DNA from: Gnetum montanum
Taxonomy: Eukaryota > Streptophyta > Gnetopsida > Gnetales > Gnetaceae
Length of the DNA stretch: 29,727 bases
Assembly: GCA_015680685.1 (NCBI GenBank)
Contig: MNCI01036463.1
Coordinates: 375,749-405,475 of the forward strand
Direction: 5' to 3'
A program made the translations under genes and the position numbers. Numbering within the stretch: position 1 is the stretch's first letter; each line of letters starts with the position of its first letter. Of the stretch, positions 20,895 to 29,393 are shown piece after piece. The notes beneath the pieces were generated by a model, which worked only from the letters and a program-made list of their open reading frames with translations, was not told where the DNA came from and did not search any database.

Positions 20895-23698
20895 ATGAAC
20901 CTGAAGAGAGGAGTAGAAAATGGACCTTCACAACCAGGAAGCAAAAGACTCAAAGGTTGTGGGAGAGGTCAAATGGGGGAACAAACCCTAAAAGTAGAAC
21001 ATGCAAAGTAGGAGGCTCAATCTTTTAGTATCCATCAAGAAACTCCTACCATATAGCACTCATCATAGGCAAAGGTAGAAGATTCACAAGCACCAGAACA
21101 AGGACAATGCCTCATGCTATCACTAGATTACCTCCAAGTCATCTAGGAGAAAACAATCATGTCCATTGTGATTGTGGAGCTAAATTTTTACCTAGTCATG
21201 GAATTTGCTTTAGAAACAATGAAGACGCAACTCTAAGTGTTATCACTATGGCTCACACTCACAAATAGTGAGGAATGATATTTAGGAGAGGCATACCAGT
21301 TTTTGCATAACTAGTAGGTTAACACAACGGTCAAAATTGAGGAAGTCTTAGTATCCTATTTAGTAAAGGCATTTGCCAAAGCTCTCAATGTGCCTAATTG
21401 AGAGGAAAAGGTGGCACAAATTTTCACTACATCCAATATTGAGGTAAGAAAACTATGGTTATAACGGGCATGTGGCAAAGATGACAAGGATTATAGTGAG
21501 ATGATCCCTAAGGAGAAAATATATTTCAAAATTGGCACATATCACTTGTTCCCTACTAAAAGGCTTAATCAAATATCAACATATCTAGCTAAAGGAAGTT
21601 CTATCCTAATGGGAAAATTCAATGCAAACATCACCCATCTCTACTTCCTCGAGATTCAAAGATGATTTTAGGAGAAAAAGCAAGGGAAGTTCACACTTCC
21701 ATTCCTTTGCCTTATTAGGAAGCTATGCAAACAAGTTGGAATCCTAGGATACACTAATGACATTCCTAAGAAGGCTTAAAAGGCTTCATACATAGAAATG
21801 CTCAAACCAATTCCTCCAATGAAGATTAGGTAGAAAAATTAGTAGGCATCAAGGGAACTATAGGCACCACACTTACTAGTAGCATTACAACTATTGGTCA
21901 ACAATAACAAGCCAGGCCTAGCAGTCAATAATAGCCTGAGAAACAGTACAACAACAATAGTAGTAGCAGCAAGTTCCACCATCACCACCACAAGATTACA
22001 AACCATCAATGAGCCATTTGCAACAAATTATAAAAACTATTAGTTGGGGAACACGTGAAGAGGCCAATCTTTACAAGGTCATAGATAATGCCAATACATC
22101 CACAATTTCCACAGATCTTGCCAGTGTGCAAATCTCATTTTAGTTAAGAGAAGTGTATTAATGATCATAGTAGATATCAAGGAATGTTGCATTGTTCCAA
22201 GTGATGCTTGAGACTTGAGAAGGAGACACAATAGTGATCATGTAGCTTTAGGATGCAACATGAGTAGTTGAGGTGATCATGAATCATATCAAGGAGTTCT
22301 TTAATGTTCCTATTATGCCACCAACAAATCCTTCAGGAGCAAGAGATGCTTAAATGCTAGCTGGTTCCTCAATGAATCCTATAAAACATGAGGATATACT
22401 TGATAGACTGCTGCAGACAGGCCAACTCATGCAGAATCTTTTTGATATCCCTAGTGATATGACTGCAATACAACTTGAACTAATAGCCACTAAGTGGAAG
22501 TTGATCATGGTAGAGACTAGGGTGGAACATGCTTAAAATGAAGTTAAAATGCTACAAGAAGAGCTAACCACCCTACAAGTTGAAAGAAAGGATCCTACAC
22601 AATTTGTGGCGCCAGACCAACTGGAATAGTTTAGAAATGACCATGTAAATAGGTTGGTTGATTAAAAAATGTAGATGAGAAGGGAGAAGGAGAAGGTAGT
22701 ATGAGATGCTTCAATAGCAAAATCCCAAACATATGGCCATGCCAAAGCACTCGCTACCTTATAAGAAGAGATAAGCAATTAGCTGTAGATAATACAAGGT
22801 TAACCAATGTAGAAAAATACAAAATGTTCTTGAAGAAAGCATCCATTAATTAAGAGAATAACTTATGAGGGTCAACCAAGACATGAGTTGCTTAGCTAGA
22901 GAAAATAAAACCCTATCAATAGAAGAAATTCATAAGATAAGATGGAAATCTACTATAGAAATAAGCGTGTGACAAAATGAGGCTAAAAAACATGAGAGGC
23001 TTAAGAAACATTTTTCATGACCAAGTGGACATGTATAAGTAGATCAACAAGAAGAAGATCCAAATAACAAAGGCCAAAATTAATTCTATCTCTACATAGA
23101 ATCCTTATTGGTATTCAATCTTGGATAGCCTCGCTCATGTCCACTAGGTGGAAACAAAGAACAAAGACTTGCAAATTGAAGATCTTACATAGTACAAGGA
23201 GTTAAGTAATCTTTGTTATGCTAACTTAGCGATGTTAATAGTAAGAAAACCTAGAAATGAGCTAGAACAACAAGTAGCAGCCATCTATGCTTTATATGAG
23301 AAGGAGTTTGCCAACAGAAAGGATGTGCTACAAAAGCTACACATGGCAAACTCAAAACTTGAGATTGTTAAGATAGGCTACCAAGGCCAAAAATATTTTG
23401 TAGCAAACCTGGCTCATTGCATGAAAAATTATCATGAACTTAAAAAGATAGCCAAAGCATTCGAAGAAGAACAATGATAGTTTGCAATATGGTACATGAA
23501 AGCTAATCAAATGTTCCAACAGCTGTCATGCCCATGGGATGTATCAGCTTCATCATACATTACCAACAAACATGGATGATACATGATCCCTGGATAAAAG
23601 AAGAGAAACTTTAAGCATTGTAGAATAGATACCAATTTAAGAAGCCTAATGATAAAGGGAAGCAGCTAATGGAAAAGCCACCACCGTTAGGAACCTGA
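20895..23698 (+). pseudogene. Accessory ORF of element A (coiled-coil, plant transposon protein-like)
   Basis: The start MNLKRGVENGPSQPGSKRL aligns with B's ORF. LVSYLVKAFAKALNVPN (about 21350) and TLPFLCLIRKLCKQVGI (21693-21743) are shared with B; the latter resembles the LITRLCRRAGV block of the putative plant transposon protein domain. A glutamine tract at 21949-21972 reads CAA CAA CAA TAG TAG TAG CAG CAA, followed by a PPSPPQDYKPSMSHLQQII segment. From about 22380 it is a long coiled coil: TAIQLELIATKWKLIMVETR, then E/K/L-rich repeats up to AFEEEQ (23476). The end KGKQLMEKPPPLGT with TGA at 23696-23698 is coherent. Roughly 900 codons when intact. Many stops and frame changes. In position it corresponds to the env-like ORF of Athila; its function is unknown. 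Confidence 0.72.
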
Positions 23699-23908
23699 TC
23701 TACATTGAGCCATTTTCATTTTTGTTCTTTGTTTCATTGTCTTGATATACACTTGTGTCAAATTTTGTACAAACACCACTATGGCATTCAAAGTCATGTA
23801 AATAGTTTTTCAATCATATATACTTGGATCTACCTCCCAATTTTGTAAAGGACTCTATCCTCATTTTGTTTTCACTTAAGGAAAAGTTTCCAATTAGTCA
23901 TGAGGGTA
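23699..23908 (+). other. 3' untranslated region of A, before the 3' LTR
   Basis: T-rich sequence without an open frame; the short frame at 23824-24069 runs into the LTR and is not a gene. The polypurine tract expected just before 23909 is poor: only GAGGGTA remains. Confidence 0.5.
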
Positions 23909-24812
23909 TGATAAATTCATATTTTGATGCATTACAATATCATAACAATGATATTGTATCAATGATGTTGTTAATATTATATTGTAGCACATGCTACATC
24001 ATCATTGATACAATATCTCAGGATGTATACAGTCCTATAAATACAATACTTGGATGCACATTCCAATAATAATTCATTCTAATAGTAACTAGACTCTTTT
24101 AGTTTAACTTCCTAGCTGAGACTTAGTGAAAGTGAATGCTCACAGTGTGGTGTGTCATAGTGAACAAAATATTTGTTTGAACAATTTGCACTTGGGCACA
24201 GGTTGTAAACAGAAATAAGGATCAAGCTATTTTTCACCATTGCAATGTTCTCTTAGTTTACTTTTTTCACTTAGCATAATGTTTACTACTTAGCTTAATG
24301 TTTACCACTTTACTAGGATAATACTTTACTTTCCAAAGTACCTTATTTTTACTTGTTAATAATCTGTAGAATGGATATGATTGATTCCAAACATTAAGTG
24401 TGATCGTCTAGTAATCCCAATAGTATTATTACCTAGTTTGACTAGTAGCATCATACTTGGTAATCCTAGTGGCAATTACATAAGCCCAAGATGTGTTCAA
24501 AAAATCAAAAATAGTTATCGATCACAATAGGCTAGAATAGATTCATGTTTCCCAAATAAACTAGACTTAGATAATTCTCATAATGTTTACACTTAGGAGC
24601 ATAACCAGCCCAACAACATCACTTAACTTATGCCTCATTGAGAGCTAAGCCATATAATAGGACTTCACTAGCTTAAGGTGAAAAGACAACGAACATAAAC
24701 TTAAACTCAATTACTAGCATAATAACATTGCCGATCCACAGATTACAATCTGGTTGCACGTTGGCACTCGTGACATGTAAGGTAGAGTGTTGGGATACTC
24801 CACCGCTTATCA
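23909..24812 (+). mobile_element. 3' LTR of element A
   Basis: A 904-bp LTR that starts TGATAAATTCAT and ends CACCGCTTATCA. The U3 motif array ATATCATAACAATGATATTG and relatives lies at 23937-24015. The TATA box TATAAATA is at 24036-24043. The polyadenylation signal has decayed to AATAAG at about 24215. The 20-bp TTTACTACTTAGCTTAATG repeats are at about 24280-24320. The U5 motif TTGGTAATCCTAGTGG is at about 24457. It preserves the empty target site of D at about 24745-24755. The right target duplication of A, ATAAG, is at 24813-24817. Confidence 0.9.
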
Positions 24813-24817
24813 ATAAG

Positions 24818-26190
24818 AAATTTGGATTTAATGTGATTTTAAAAGATTTTGGTTATAGGGGAATCTAAGACATCGATATTTTCTTCTAAAATAGTAATGT
24901 TTCTAGATTTTATAAGTTTTATTATTTGGTTAGGTCTCTTAATGGAAATTTTAGGATCTAATTTGTACTCTTTGATATAGGTTTTTAAAAAGTACTATTT
25001 GAATTTCCATTGCTATCAAATTGGCCTGATATATTAGAATATTGAGATGAATATGAATTATCACTATAATTCTACTAGATTGTGTAATGTCTTCTCCTTT
25101 CCAATGCTTTTTTTTCTAATTAATAGGTCATTATTATTGGAATTAAAAAGGTTTTTTAATATTTCACATCAAGTTAACCTTATCTAAACATTTGGTTCAA
25201 TATACTTGTTAATAATTTAATTAATTGATTATTGTAATTTTGCACAAGTTTGGTTGATACTTCTCTTTGGGATCTTTGAAAGTTGTTACTTAAATAATAT
25301 CATTATTTTAGCATTGTTATCTTTTTAAATATATAGAGTACTTTAAACTTTTTCTTTTCAAATTTAAGTTTTCATAGAGTCTTTTCAAGTTCAATGTTCT
25401 CATTAAAATCTTTTTTTTTTTCCATTATCTAAAGCTATTTCATATCAAATAGACTATCCATCATTGTTTTTCAAAAGTAGATATTGAAAGTCTCTTTTTC
25501 AATTGCTATGAATTTTATTAATTATGTTTATAAACTTACTAAACCTTTTTGCTTTTAGAATATAGGTAATTTTATTTATTTTTGATTTCTAGTAAGTTTT
25601 ATAAGAGTTTCTTGAAATCTTCAAATCTTATTTATTAGTATCTAAATCTAGTAATGGTACTTCTATCATATGTAGATTTAATATTTTTTTAATTACTAAG
25701 GAAGTTTGTGTTAAGGTTAGGTATGTTTATAGTAACCTTTACATTATCTAATGGTATATATATTATTCATAATGAATATTTTTAATGATTATTTATGTTA
25801 GTTATTAAACAAGAATTAACTATAAGGGTTATGAGAACTCTCCTACTAGTATAAGATCTAAGTGCATTATAAGTTTAGTTGGAATTTTTTTTTAAAATGG
25901 TCATACTATGTTCTTTATTTATTTACAAGCTTATTGCTTTATATGTTAAAAATTGTGAGTTCAATTATGATTTTTTCACTTGAACCTTTTCTATTTTCTA
26001 ACTACTTATTTTGATTTACTTTTTATTTGTTTTGATTAGTGTTGCCTTTTTTAATAGTTTTACTTTTCCTAAAACTAGTGGTTAAATCTTTTAAAAATAA
26101 AATTTTCTTTTTTCCCTACATGTAGGTGTTCTATCTTTTAATTTTTTTTTCTTTTTTTATTACTACCTCTTTGTATTGTATTCATTTTAT
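24818..26190 (-). other. AT-rich tract with unassigned minus-strand coding-like patches
   Basis: The host sequence to the right of A. On the minus strand 24987-24842 is open for about 48 codons and rich in Lys and Ile; smaller open patches occur near 25660-25760. The frame continues into the left flank of A (3928 downward) when A and one duplication are ignored. I recognise no family motif; an old retroelement or pararetrovirus-like insertion is possible but not shown. Plus-strand frames are ordinary for such AT content. Confidence 0.3.
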
Positions 26191-26196
26191 TATAAT

Positions 26197-26265
26197 AAGG
26201 TATTAGCCTAGTGGCAAGACTCTTGATTTGGAATTCCTAGGTCATGGGTTCAATTTTAGTGAGCA
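26197..26265 (+). mobile_element. tRNA-like head of a possible SINE
   Basis: TAGCCTAGTGGC at 26204-26215 fits the pol III A box (TRGYNNARNGG). GGTTCAATT at 26247-26255 fits the start of the B box (GGTTCRANNCC), with its last part decayed. The boxes are 43 bases apart, as in tRNA genes. It cannot be a working tRNA gene because the acceptor stem and anticodon arm do not pair. Plant SINEs carry such heads; the tail and target duplications were not found. Confidence 0.45.
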
Positions 26266-26931
26266 ATGTTGAGTTTTAAAGTTTTAAAGTTCTATGTAGA
26301 CCATATATCTAGGGGTTTACCTATGTTTCAATTATTTGAGGTTCCAAGACCCATTATATCTTTAAAATTATTTTTTTCCTTTTTCATAAAACTAAACTTT
26401 TTTTCCACAAAATTACATGTACTACTATCTATTTTCTCTTCAATCTTGAGAAATCAATTGCAATTGATGAGAAATCTAGTATGATTTGAAACATATTGCA
26501 AAGAAAAAATATACAAGCTATAAATAGTACAAATTTAGTGTCTTTCATGAAGTTTGCTATTTACAATCATGGTTGATTTATTTCCCAATCTATTAAACTT
26601 GAGTGGTTATGCATTTGAAATAAAGTGTTTCATTATCTTGAGATTATGAAGAATGACTCCATGGTGAAAATGAAGAACTATTCCAAAAATGTTTTCATAA
26701 GCTGATTTCACGAAGAACATCCGTAGAATGAAGCCCGTAGAAGTCTCGTAGGGAGAGTGCCCTTGGGGTCTCTTAAGAAACTGCTGCTTTGTCAAAGATT
26801 ATTTACAACCGAATATCCATCAAATACCATATGCACCATATCTCGTAGAGAATGCTTAATTTGTTATTATTTGTTATACACGATGACAAAGGAAAATGTC
26901 GTCATAGACTAGCTCTCTATGTTAAATGCTG
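26266..26931. other. No recognised gene
   Basis: 26266-26600 is AT-rich without signals. From about 26660 the base use changes: CpG becomes frequent (TTCACGAAGAACATCCG, GTAGAAGTCTCGTAGGG), and a minus-strand frame of 62 codons (26795-26607) is open but matches nothing that I recognise. CTCGTAG recurs at about 26745 and 26843. Confidence 0.35.
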
Positions 26932-27393
26932 AATTTCTCGATCTCTAATCCTCATTTCTATTACAGATTTTTCTTACACATATATATTACCCACGTTTGT
27001 CAGATTATTTGAAAATCAAAATAGTAAAACAAATGAGTCCACCATTACGGACCAAGTGAAGGCCTTATTTGTTAAGGCAATGGAAAACTCCCAAAGAATT
27101 TTTACAGAGACTCCTGATAATCAGCAGCTTGATAAGCCTCATGTGAGAAACTGGTGAAATTGATCCAGCATCGCCGTTACTTTGAGAATAAAGTGGCACA
27201 CTACGAAGCCACGCTTACCTTCTTTATTTTTATAATAGGTAAGTCTCTTCTCTTCTCAGGGAGTTTCTCTGCAATCCATTATATTGGAAAGATTTTGGAA
27301 AGAAGGAATCAGGATAAAGGTTTTGATCAAGCGATCATATTTAAGGCGAAAACAGATATTAGTAAACTGGTGAAGGTGTATCCATTACGGTAG
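26932..27393 (+). pseudogene. Gene-like fragment of unknown family
   Basis: Two adjoining plus-strand frames look like real coding sequence. The first (26932-27156) includes TDQVKALFVKAMENSQRIF and TPDNQQLDKP; the second (27136-27393) continues with EKLVKLIQHRRYFENKVAHY and later IGKILERRNQDKGFDQAI. They are one base out of phase, which suggests a small indel in one gene. TTTCTATTACAG at about 26956-26967 is a good splice acceptor and TAATAG|GTAAGT at 27233-27244 a good donor, so part may be an exon of about 270 bp. CpG is much less depleted than in the flanking transposons. The composition resembles a cellular gene fragment, but I cannot name it. Confidence 0.4.
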
Positions 27394-27407
27394 GTAATGA
27401 TTCCCTT

Positions 27408-27628
27408 TAAAAAAAAGATTTTGTACCATGGTACCGTAGAATATTTTTTAAGGATATAGCTTTCGACTTTAACAAGGAAAAGCAAAGTTATACCTTTTGT
27501 TAAAAAAAATGATTTTGTACTACGGTATGGTAGAATGTTTTTTCAAGACTAAAGCTTTAGACTCTAACAAGAAAAAGCAAAGTTATACCTTTTATAATTA
27601 ATAAGAAAAAGCAAAATTATACCTTTTG
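27408..27628 (+). repeat. 94-bp tandem repeat, two copies and a partial third
   Basis: GATTTTGTAC starts at 27417 and 27511; AGCAAAGTTATACCTTTT occurs at 27481 and 27576, and AGCAAAATTATACCTTTTG at 27610. Copy 1 contains the 12-bp palindrome GTACCATGGTAC; copy 2 has GTACTACGGTATGG there. The third unit keeps only the last third. Confidence 0.75.
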
Positions 27629-28046
27629 CAATGTGATAGGTTAGAATAAAAAATTAAATATATTGTTACAGAAAATTAGAAAACTAGGACAAACGTAAAT
27701 AAAGACAAAAAATCTCTTATTTCATAATTCTAATGTTTCTAACTTCATAATTCAAGAAATATCAAAAGGAGGTATGGGATGCTCTTATTCTTACTAGCGA
27801 GAAAAGAGCATTACTTGAGGCATTAAAAAATCAAGAACATTGTCCATTGTAACTTATAATATAAAATTATTATAGAAGATTGAAGTGTTGATAGTGAGAA
27901 ATTTTGTCTTGCAATAGGAAAATGAATAATTAGTGCAAAAAATAAATTGCTACAAAATAAATTAAGAAATTCTAAAGAAATGAGAATAGTAGTAGAAAAT
28001 AAGAAATACCTTACAGATGAAAAGGTAATATTGAGGTGACCATTGT
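27629..28046. other. No gene seen
   Basis: A-rich plus strand. The minus-strand frame 28113-27823 is open for 96 codons but is low in complexity, and it crosses into the U3 of LTR E, so it is not a gene. ATTGT at 28042-28046 is the candidate left target duplication of element E. Confidence 0.4.
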
Positions 28047-28871
28047 TGATGAAACCAAAAGGTAATTGATGGAATTGAAAGGGATAGTAGTTAATGAATA
28101 TTTTGTTAATCATTACAAAGACCTATTGCAAGTTCTAGCTAGTCCGTCGCCAGTTCTATAAATAAGAGGCGGTTGTCCCTTGTTTTATCATCTAGATCTA
28201 GACCCTTAGCTAAACTCTAATAGTTTTACCATTCCAGAGATGGAATACTTTCCATGTGCCCATAGTAGGAGTCTCAAAGTGAACGGATCTTTATTCAAGC
28301 AAATTGTACCTGAGCACACATTTGTGTATGAAAATAAAGACGAACTTTCTGATAAACCTTGTAGTACATGGACTAAGCTAAATAGGACTTTAATTAATGT
28401 TAAATGCTTAATTGCTTTCTTAGATAATTAATCTCTCTCAACCCTCAACTCCTAGTTAAGTGCATTTAGTACAACCGCTTCGAGCACTTGTGCTATGCTT
28501 CGTAACCCAATAACGAATAGCATTTGGTAATCCCAGTAGCATTGCACTGGTTTAGGGTGTGTATGGCAAGTGGGAATGAATACTGATGCTAGGACGATTA
28601 AAGCTTAGTTAGTGAAGGTTAGTTACTTAGTCTCTTCACCCTTTCCTCTCTTAGCATAGGTGATAAAAAATAGAAGTTATAAAAATCATATACCTCAGAC
28701 TTACTTAACCATACAACCGTGACAATACAAGTAAGTCTGGGAAGACAACGATTGATTAACCTTAAGTGTTCCATAAGGCACGTAAGCACTTAGTCCTTGG
28801 AGTTCGACCAAATCGCGCGTGTAACGCTCGTATTCGTATGGTTGAGTGTAGGGGTGCCTCGCCACTCATCA
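28047..28871 (+). mobile_element. 5' LTR of element E
   Basis: It ends GCCACTCATCA at 28871, directly before a tRNA-Asp primer site. The start TGATGAAACC at 28047 is chosen because it gives the superfamily start and places TATAAATA (28157-28164) 110 bp in. AATAAA is at 28333-28338. U5 has TTCGTAACCCAATAA and TTTGGTAATCCCAGTAGC at about 28500-28545, then TTCGTATGGTTGAGTGTAGG. It keeps several CpGs. Confidence 0.82.
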
Positions 28872-28890
28872 TAGGCACCGTTGTCGGGGA
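28872..28890 (+). other. Primer binding site of element E, tRNA-Asp type
   Basis: TAGGCACCGTTGTCGGGGA follows the LTR end directly. Against TGGCGCCGTTGCCGGGGA it has one extra A after the first T and two transitions, both at CpG-type positions. Confidence 0.85.
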
Positions 28891-29017
28891 CTTAGTTGTT
28901 TGTGTGCTACGTAGAACATAGGAAATCATTTACATCGTTGGGAGCTAAAACGAACCCTTCGGATTGATCAAACGAAAATATAACACAACAGTAAACAACA
29001 CGCCGAACAAGACTAAA

Positions 29018-29393
29018 ATGTATTCTTCGCCACACAAAAGCACTTCACCGCCTAGGACCAACACTAGAGACAGTCGACGACACAACATACATAACCAAGA
29101 ACGCTAGTTCCTCAACAATTCAGTGTGGTATATATTCATCACGATTAATATATACCCAACTTTACCTTTGTCTTTCATCAAGACAAACAATTGCGTTGGA
29201 GAGACTTGGAGGGTAACATAGTGTTACCTCCAGACAAAGCAGCCCCCAACATGCTCTTTCATGCCCTTGCACGAATTGGCATGTCACAATTATACGTTGA
29301 GTACGTTGCGCTCGATTACAACTCAAGGTACTACCATCCCATAGAAGTGCAACGTCATCGGGACTTGTGACAGGAGAGTTACTATACATCGTT
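29018..29393 (+). pseudogene. gag: Element E gag, N-terminal part, interrupted by LTR H
   Basis: The ATG at 29018 starts MYSSPHKSTSPPRTNTRD, which parallels B's MSSSHKDDSPPRFKHTS. After a one-base frame change the open piece 29149-29370 reads YIPNFTFVFHQDKQLRWRD, with LARIGMSQLYVEYVALDYN and YYHPIEVQRHRDL further on, aligned residue by residue with B's gag. B has YMPNFTFILHWDK and DYHPTKA at the same points. A TGA at 29368-29370 follows, and the coding sense resumes (QESYYTSF) up to 29393, where inverted LTR H begins. The leader from primer site to ATG is about 128 bp. The rest of gag and pol, if present, lies beyond H outside the window. Confidence 0.75.
29127..29156 (+). other. Hairpin in gag leader region of E
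   Basis: A 13-bp stem with a 4-base loop and one mismatch. It is at the same gag codons as the B hairpin. At stem position 9 B has C-G and E has T-A, a paired change; at position 11 the mismatch is tied to E's new stop codon at 29146-29148. Confidence 0.48.

Larger units (their letters stand above)
3934..24812 (+). mobile_element. Element A: nested Athila-type Ty3/gypsy retrotransposon
   Basis: The boundaries are LTR starts TGATAAAT at 3934 and 23909, the end CGCTTATCA at 24812, and flanking duplications ATAGG (3929-3933) and ATAAG (24813-24817), one transition apart. Order: 5' LTR (interrupted by solo LTR D and truncated at about 5845), pol, a spacer with an internal promoter-like module, the inverted element B, the accessory ORF and the 3' LTR. 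Subtracting D and B with one duplication each leaves about 10.0 kb. A deletion joins the 5' LTR directly to pol, so the primer site, gag and protease are gone. All reading frames are broken; the element cannot act on its own. Confidence 0.88.

Noticed and set aside
26197-26265. A functional tRNA gene
   Set aside because: Box spacing fits, but the acceptor stem and anticodon arm cannot be paired.
27823-28113. A 96-codon minus-strand frame rich in Phe and Ile
   Set aside because: Low complexity from A-rich plus-strand sequence, and it runs into U3 of LTR E.
29162-29389. A 75-codon minus-strand frame
   Set aside because: It is antisense to E's gag, which aligns with B's gag.
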